64,000 nt of DNA, taken from NCBI RefSeq assembly GCF_021462225.1, contig NC_061812.1, positions 52,135,848 through 52,199,847 on the forward strand, given 5' to 3'. Position 1 is the stretch's first letter, and each line of letters opens with the position of its first letter. This stretch comes from Girardinichthys multiradiatus (Eukaryota > Chordata > Actinopteri > Cyprinodontiformes > Goodeidae). The notes below the pieces were generated by a model, which saw only the letters and a program-made list of their open reading frames with translations, did no database searches and was not told where the DNA came from. Shown here piece by piece: positions 21,501 to 30,500 of the stretch. Position numbers and translations under genes: made by a program.

Positions 21501-24500
21501 AACAGAACTTGCTCATCTTCTCCCCACAGCCCTAATGACCGCACATTGACAACTGAGTATCAGGACCATCTAGATTTCTGAGACCCTCATCTCCATTATC
21601 ATCATTATCACCGCCATCTACACTTCTTGCTTCATCATCCTCAACGCTGCCTTCTACACTACTGGCCCAGCCATCATAAACACCGTCACCTACATTCATG
21701 GGCCAATTCATCAACATCTTCAGCATCACCTACATCTCTGGCTCAATCATCATCTTCACCATCCACATTTACCAATCCACTGCAAGTTCACGTTCCTGAT
21801 CCATGGCGGTTTAAGGACAAATCGCCTCACGTTCCTAAACCAGAGGGGTTCAAAGAAGAACCGCCTTGTGTTCCTGCTCCAGAGTTCTTCGACAAGGGGG
21901 TCTAGGTGAACTTACCTGTGTCTACATCCCCAGAGCCTCATCTAAGGTTCCAGTGGCACTCTCCAAGGTTCCTCCAGGGTTTCAACGTCGTTCTTAACGA
22001 ACTCCATCGAGAATTCTCCATGCTTCCACGTCAATCTCCAAGGCTCCATTCTCCAGGCCTCCTCCTTGGGTTCCAAGCGCTTGAGCACCATCCCTATCTC
22101 AAGTCTCCAGAGCACCACCGGGTCCTAATTTTCTAGAGCTTTACTGTGGTCCCAAGTCTCCAGAGTTCAACCGTGGGTTCATGTCTCCGGCTGTTCTCCG
22201 AGGGTCCTCCACAAGCCATGGCCAACCTCCAGAAAAGGTTCTCTGTGTGTTCCCCAAGCGTCTTGGCAAGCCTTCAAGGTTCTGTCTATGTTGCCGTTGA
22301 CCTCCGAGGTTCTTACACCTCAGATCTCCAGATCTTCATTTTGTCTGTCTTCATGAACTCTGTTTCTCCTCGGGCAACTTCTCGATCTTCCGCCTGATCT
22401 TTGTGTCTGCTCGGGACAACCTCCCAACCGTACCCCTGAACTTTGTGTTTTGTTTTGTTCCTTGTCCTCCTTCCAAGGCCACCTCTGCCTACCCTGTTTG
22501 GGTTGTTTTTTGTTTTTTTGTCATAGACTTTTTGAGGGCATCCGGTAGTCACCCTTGAGGAAGGAGTTCTGTCATGATCTGTCATTAAATGTTTTATTCT
22601 TTTGAGATAAACATAGATTCACTTATTTGACATGCGCATATCCAGTTTTCATAACATTTTCACATGTATAAATAGCAGTCTCGGGGCACTTTTGCCTTTT
22701 CATGCATACTGCGGTCCAAATTGTTCATACTAGCCTGTGACAACTGACCAAGCTGTACCCCTTCCCTGTCAGAGAATGTGTGTGTGATTACCTTGTTAGG
22801 CAGCTGTAGCAGAAAGGTGAGTGAATCTGTGAGTTTGTCCTCCAGCAGAGACAGACGTGTCTTCTCCGCCTCATCCTCAGGCCTCTGGGAAGACACACAC
22901 TGAAGTCCCGTTCACATGTTTACAATTAAAGCTGTACTTTAAACTTCCATTTTCCCTATCCCCAATAATGTTATGTTTTTCGTCATTCTTATGCTTATTG
23001 GCATTGTTATTAGAGCTGCTAAATATTTTTATTATTACAATCATCATTGGAATATCAATGTGTGCGATTTGCAATCACAAAGTCCCGTTAATGTTGGATG
23101 CAATTTTAGAAGGATATCATGCTGTATGTCAAATACCGTGCATGAAAATTCTGAATGCCAATAATATATGTGGCCTATTGTATAGATCTTCTCTTGAAAA
23201 TTACTTTTGCATTGTTTTAGTGGCCAAGATCCTAAAACTAACAAAGAGTGCTGGGTAAATTGTAATAAAGAAGAAAAAAAGAAGAATTTGGCAAATTTGG
23301 GATTACTGTAATCAATATTGCAATATTCAGCAATAATGTTTGCAATGTTATCCTCATACTGTGCAACCCTAATTATTATTTACAAAACAAACTATATAGT
23401 AGCAGTTCTGGTTGGTTTTAACATGCAGTTACTTTTCTGCAAGCTCTACTCTACAATCTGACACATTTTTCAATATACACATTTATGGAAACAAACAGTA
23501 CAGCACCTAGGCATTCACACAGCCTGAACCTTTTCATAATTTGCCAATCTGCAACAGCACACAATGTATTTAACAAGGATTGTATGTAATAGACCCAACA
23601 TAGACTAGTGTACTATTTTGAAATGGGATTAAAATAAAAAAGTGTTTTTTTTTTTTGTTTTAATGTTCTGTGTACCCTCAGTAGCTTGTTTAAGAGAACA
23701 TTAATAAACATCACAAAGACCTAGGAACACAGCAGACAGGTCAGGGGTGCGGTTATGGAGACGTTTTAAGCAGCATGAAGTTATAAAGCAACATCCCCAG
23801 CTTTGAACGTCTAACAGAGTACTGTTGAATCCATCATCTGAAAGTGAAAATAGTACTGCACAACTGCAAATCTACCAAGAGATGGCCATCCACCAAAACT
23901 GACATGTCAAAATAAAAGAGCATTAATAAGAGTAGCAGCCAAGATGTCCTTGGTAATCCTGGAGGGGCTGCAGATATCCACAATTCAGGTGGGGGAATCT
24001 GTTAACAGGACAACCATTGGGCATGCATTCGCAAATCTGATCCTTATGGAACAGTGGCAAGAAGAAAACCCTTTGTTGAAAGAAAGTCATTAGGTGAAAA
24101 TAGGGGACAATAGGAACTCCACGGTCCGTTTGATCTGATGAGACAAAAATTGAACTTAGTGACCTACCTTCAAAATGCTGTATGAGGCAGAAAACTCTGC
24201 ATTTACCTGCTCCTCCAAGTCTGAGGTCATGGTTCTCCACCTGAAAAGGGTGGCTTGCCCTCTGCAGGTTAGAGGGGAGCTCTGTCTCAAGTGAAGGAGT
24301 TCAAGTATCTTGTTTATGAGTAAAGGGAGAATGGACGCAGGAATGAGGACGCTGTGCCGGTCCATAGTGGTGAAGAGAGAGTCGCGCCAAGAGCCAAAGC
24401 TCTCGATTTACAGTTCAGTCTACGTTCCTACCCTCACCTATGGGCCTGAACTTTGAGTCATGACCGAAAGAACGAGATCCTGGATAAAACCAACTCAAAT

Positions 24501-27500
24501 GAACTTCCTCCGCAGGGTGGCTGAACACTCCCTTAGAGATAGAGTGAAGAGCTTGGCCAGCCTGCGGAGGAGCTTGGAGTAAAGTCGCCACTCCTCCACA
24601 TCAAGAGGAGTCAGTTGAGGTAGCTCGGGCATCTGTTTTGGATGCCTCGTGGACGCCTCCCCCTGGAGGTGTTCCAGGCACGTCCCCTTCGGAGGAGGCC
24701 AGAGGGACAGCCAAGGACAAGCTGGAGGGACTATGTCTCTCAACTGGCCTGGGAACGCCTTGGGCGAGTATCTTGAAAATTCTATGTCATTTTCTTCAGC
24801 ATCACAGATTAGCACTACTTTGTGGTGGTCTGTCGCCTAAAAGCCCAATAAATATATTGAAATTTGAGGCATATTAATAATACTAATAATATTTTTAATC
24901 ATATAAAACATTCATAGAGAAAATGAATTTTTATCCTGGGACAACAAACTGAATGATTAAAAAATAACTAAAAATAACTTCAAAGTGCCTGATGAATGAT
25001 AACTAATAACTAATGATAACTAAATACATGGTATAACACCAAGGTAACCATACTGAATTTGGTCTATAGTGTGTTATTTGCATGTCCAATTCCATAAAGT
25101 GATTTTGAGGTGGAACACACTCTATAGGGAAGTCACACTCTTAAGCTTCCCTTGTATGGTCTATTCGGGGGTTCTGGAGAGGAGGGTCCGTCGGATAGTC
25201 GAACCTCAGATTCAGGAAGAGCAGTGTGGTTAACGTCCTGGCCGTGGAACACTGGACCAGCAGTATGAAGCGGCCGGGATGAGAATCAGTGCCTCCAAAA
25301 CGAGGCCATGGTCTTGAGCTGGAAAAGGGTAGAGTGCCTACTCCAGGTCGGAGGGGAGTTCCTGCCTCAAGTGGAGGAGTTCAAGTATCTTGGGGTCTAG
25401 TTCACAAATGAAGGAAAAATGGAGCGGGAGATCGACAGACGGATTGGTGCTGCGTCAGCAGTGATGCAGGCGCTGTACCGGTCTGTCGTGGTAAAGAGAG
25501 AGCTAAGTCAAAAAGCGAAGCTCTCGATTTACCGGTTGATCTACGTTTCTACCCTCATCTATGTTCATGAGCTTTGGGTCGTCACTAAAAGAACGAGATC
25601 ATGGATACAAGCAGCCGAAATTAGTTTTCTCTGCAGGGTGTCTGGGCTCTCCCTTAGAGATAGGGTGAGAAGCTCGGTAATCCGGGAGGGACTCAGAGTA
25701 GAGCATTTGCTTCTCCACGTCGAGAGGAGCCAGTTGAGGTGGCTCAGGCATCTGGTTAGGATGCCTCCTGGACGCCTTCCTGGTGAGGTGTTCCAGGCAC
25801 GTCCCACCGGGAGGAGGCCCAGAGGAAGACCCAGGACACGCTGGAGGGACTATGTTTCTTGGCTGGTCTGGGAAGGCCTTGGGATTCCCCCGGATGAGCT
25901 GCCCCAAGTGGCTGGGGAGAGGGAAGTCTGGGTCTCTCTGCTTAGGCTGCTGCCCCTGCGACCCAACCTCGGAGAAGCGGAAGACAATGGATGGATGGAT
26001 GGATGGATGGATGGATGGATGGATGGATGGATGGATGGATGGATGGATGGATGGATTTTGAGGTGCTGGCCTATGTTGCTGATGGGATATTGCACTGCAC
26101 CTTTTTAGGCAATGACCGAAAATATAACCTGAGTTAAAAAAAAAACTGTTTTTACTAACCTTTACCCTTCCAAAGTCTCCACATCCATTTTTCTTTTTTT
26201 CTTCTGGTCCAATTCTGCGGCAGCACTCTCTGTGGTCTGTAGGAGTGCTGGTGAGCTTTTTGTGCTCCAAGCGACTCTGAGAGAGAGGATGATGAACTGT
26301 GTTCTTCTGACATCTGGAAGACGAAGGGTGACACTTGATTCCACTCTACAAAAACCACTTAAAGACTGTGAGAGTCCTACATTGACAGAAACTTTAGGTT
26401 AAAAACAAATATTCTGTCTGAGAGTTAGATGGTGGCTAACCCATCACCACAGCTATGATTGTGTGAGAGGTTGTTCTTCTCCAGGGAGCAGGATTTTTCT
26501 CTCTTTTTCAGACACCTGTCATCTTCCTCTTCATCAGAGGCAGCTCTCCCTTCCACTGCCCGTTGCAGACACTTGGCATCTGGGAATGGATGAGCTAGAA
26601 TTAACCTTCTGGGATCATTCAGGTGTAATTTGTTTAGAATTGTCCCCAGTACTTCAGCTGTCTTACCACATGATTCCTCAGCTTGACTGAAGTGACCTGA
26701 GGTGTCAGAGAGGCAGGTGCAGCCGATTCTACCAAAGACAGAAAAAAAACACTGACCATTTATAAAATAAGAAGCAGTTTAGGTAACACTGTGTCCTTCT
26801 TAATAGTTACAGACACACTTCAGCTCCTACCTCAATCATTGGCTGATAATTTGAATGCCAAAACAAAAAATTACTGTGCTGGTCAAAGTTTTAGGCACCC
26901 CTGGTGAAGATGTGAGATGGTCTAATTCATCTTTACCTTTTACTGGTGGGAAAAAAGTGAATTCGAGGTAGCCCAGTTATTGGTACCTCTCAAAATTCCT
27001 TTATGTAACTAAAGAATGTTTTTGTAATTATACTTTACTTTTTGATCAGACTTTCTTGGAACTGCTAATTAGTGTTAATGGCTTCCTTTTTGTCTGGAGT
27101 GTAAATGTAATAAGATACATAGATTTCTTGTAGCCACTGGCCAATAGGCTGGATGAGGAGTCCTATTTATCTTGTCACTACGCGCTGTAATCAGATGAGG
27201 AGTCTTGGGATTGCCATAACAACCATCTCTATCTGGTTTGCCAGAAAACAAGACTTTTCTCCCCACCCATCACAAACATGGAGTTTGTTAAACTCTACTG
27301 GGACTTTAACTGGATCTTTGTGCTTTGTTCAGATCAGACTAGATCTTCAGCGACAAACAAATACACCAAAGGTGGGTTTGGTTTTAGAGATGTTAAATAA
27401 GAAATCTGGTGGACTCTACCCATAAATGGATAACGGGTTGTCACTGGGTCTTCAATGAGTATAATGACCCCAAACATATGGCCATATGTACAGAGTATAC

Positions 27501-30500
27501 ATGTTATATATGCTTCTAAGTATTACAGTACAGTTTCTGGAATGTGGTTTTAGGAAAAAAATCTGGGTTTAAGATTGTCTTTATTTTTTTGTTTATCATT
27601 TATCATGGCAGCAGTGAAGTACACAGTCACATTCAATAAATTAGAATTTGCATTCAGTTGAGGCTTGTTTGCTAGATTAAAAGTACCTTTTGAAAATAAC
27701 CTATAAGCATGTATTAAACAACAATTTTCATTAAACCCACATTCCTATATTTAATTGTTTTTGTGTCCTGATTATGCACTACATTAAGTTGGTCTATCAC
27801 ATCAAATCCTAGAATAAAGAGGTCTGTAGTTGTAACATGACTGGCTCAAGGGCATGAATACCTTTGCAACGCACTGAGCAAGTCAGTAAATGACAGAAGC
27901 AAATGATGTGCAACTGGATCCTCAAACACACCCAAACATAGAATTCCTTGTCTCCCAGCAACACCCAGCGATTGTACCTGTACCGGAGCAGCTCTGTCTC
28001 CAACTTGGTGATCTTGGACTTGAGCTGTGGCACAGACTGGGCCTGCTCCTGTATCAGCCGAACCCTCTTCAGCCCCAAGGTCAGAGCCTCTCTAGCTTCC
28101 TCTGCCCGCCTCCTGTTAGCAACCATCAAAGATCATCACATATTACTAATAAATGTAAATCAAACAACATATATTTTTTATGTAAGATTATTTACAGAAC
28201 CTGATCTGGCTGTTCTCCCTCCTCAGGGAGGACTCCAGCCCCTGCAGCGTGCGCATCTCCTGGTATGCCCATTGCAGCTCTTCCTCCAAACACTCGTTGA
28301 ATTTCATGGCTTCCTCTAGCTGCCCATTACGTGAGGAGCGAATTAGTTTCAGCTCCCTCAGAATGGGGTCTCTGGGATCCCACCTCCTCTGCCCCCTCCT
28401 TGTTCTACCTTCTTGAGAACCCCTAGGCTGCCCTTTAAGTTTGTCGGTTTGTACCAGTTTTCCCTGCATGACCGTGCTGGAGGATTTAGGAGCGGAAACA
28501 GAGGTGCTGTGGTCACAGGGGGCAGTTAGGGTCCGGCTCCTCTCCCGTCTGAGGGCTACCTCAAGTGCCAGACAGCGAGCGTCGCTTCCCTGCAGAGCAG
28601 AGCGGAGGTCCTCGACCAGCTCCCTGAGAGCGGCAACCTCATCTGTAAAATATGCTTCATTAGAGTTCCAACTCTCTGTAAGTTGGTGTCAAGAAGTTTT
28701 ATATGTCTATATTCTAAGGACATCAGAATTCCTGAAAGAAAAATGAAAATTCATGATAATGTAGTCGTATCTACCATGACTTGTTCAATAAAAGCTCTTT
28801 CGTACAAGCAATTCATTATTCAAAAACGGGAAAAAAACTGAACACTTCAGTGCAGAATTACCTCCCCGGTGCTTTTATATAATAGTTTATGTAATAACTG
28901 CAACTAATATAATGTAGGATAGACAGCCAGAGGCATCTTTTGAAACTGCAACTCAGGAAAGTTAATTTATTTCTGCAATTCAATTTTAAAAAATTCATTT
29001 CGTTGAGGTCATTGCTAAAGAAGCTGGCTGTTTACATAGTGCTAGGTACAAGCATATTAATGGAAAGTTAAGTGGAAGGAAAACATGTGGTAGGAAAAGG
29101 CACATAAGCAACATAGATAACTGCAGTCTCGAGCGCATTGTTAAGCAAGGCCTATGAGTTTGGAAAGTGGACCTGACGAAAATTTTGGCAGACTGGGAAG
29201 GTTCCCCATGTTCCATGTTTTCTCCATTTGTGCATAATGGCTCTCACTATGCTTTCCTGTTGCCACAAAGCCTTAGAAATGGCTTCCACCCTCTCCACAC
29301 TGGAAGATGGCAGTGAATTCTAATATATTATTTAATTTCTTTGGATTAGGCCATAATGTGTTGCTTTTTGCAATCTCTTATTTCATACAGGTTATATTCT
29401 TCGTTCTACAGGTCAGACCATAATCAGGCGTAGGTAGGTGTGTCTTGTGAAATCGAACCAATCACAACTAAATCATGATTTAACTGCAGGGGCAAAGAAT
29501 TTAAAACAGGTAAGATATTAACTACTCAAACCTCTCAAAAGCACATTGCCAAAAGAAAATGAATTACATTGTTTTATGTTTGTGGACCTTTTTTTTGACT
29601 AGTTATTTTGTTTGTTCCTCATCATGAGGGATTCTGTTTAGATTATATGGCTCTTTTGAATTCTGCTGTAGAGTTCAATTTTATTACTTGGCTCATATTT
29701 GGAGGACAAATAACTAGACATATTAATGGATATGCAATATAACATCAAATTAACTGACATGGCTAAACATCTTTATTTCAGTTCTAACCTATGCTAACAT
29801 GTATTTGTATTGTTTTCACAGCTTTATTCCATTAGATCTCTAAGGAAGTCCACAGTAACCAGAACTGGTCAGTGTGGCAATGGAGTCATGCACACTGTAA
29901 CCTGCAGCTGAATGGGCTCAGTCCTTTTAAAGACTTTAAGGCTTTGGTACGTTTACCTGATCATGTTTACATTCTTGTTCAGTGGATGATAGAAAAAGAA
30001 GCGAATGTACCAAGAATGAAATGACTAAACATTTGAAGTGAGAAAAAAGGGTTAAGAGGGCAAACATGGTGAAGGAACCGGTGCTTTTAAATTCATCATC
30101 CCCTTCTATTAGCCCACAGCTTTCACATCTCTGTCAAAGGAATGCTGCTGAAGTGATGAAATTACAGGGAATTATAAGTTAAATGTATAATTTCCTGTGT
30201 AAGTATAGGCTTGTGAGGTGGCAACAGTTGCTGAATATGCAGTCCCTCTCAAACATTGTTCAGATTTTATCAGGTTCCAACCTTAAACTTCAATGTATTT
30301 TATTGGAATTATACATGACAGACCAACACAAATTAGGATATTATTGTGAAATAAAAGGAGAAGGATACTTTGCTTTTCTTAATTTTTTACTAATAAAATT
30401 CTGAAAAGTGTCTCATATCTTTGTATTTAGCCCCGCTGTACCACCTTAATAGTAAACAGTGCACTCTGTGTGCACTTCAATCTCATTATGAATCCAACTG

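Larger units (their letters stand above)
25130..26060 (+). mobile_element. RTE-like (Rex3-type?) LINE 3' end with TGGA tail
   Basis: 5'-truncated non-LTR element on the + strand: RT C-terminal coding region, then directly a TGGA tandem tail. Rex3 of teleosts is reported to end in GATG repeats, which fits, but the family is assigned from memory. It lies in efcc1 intron 5, opposite to the gene, 105 bp past the donor of exon 5. Confidence 0.75.

Noticed and set aside
25850..26095. Frames with HPSI or WMDG repeats
   Set aside because: Translations of the TGGA microsatellite, not protein repeats.
26162..26358. Alternative frames of efcc1 exon 5 ([14 protein letters not shown] and [10 protein letters not shown] readings)
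   Set aside because: Open, but they break the reading phase with exon 4 or exon 6.
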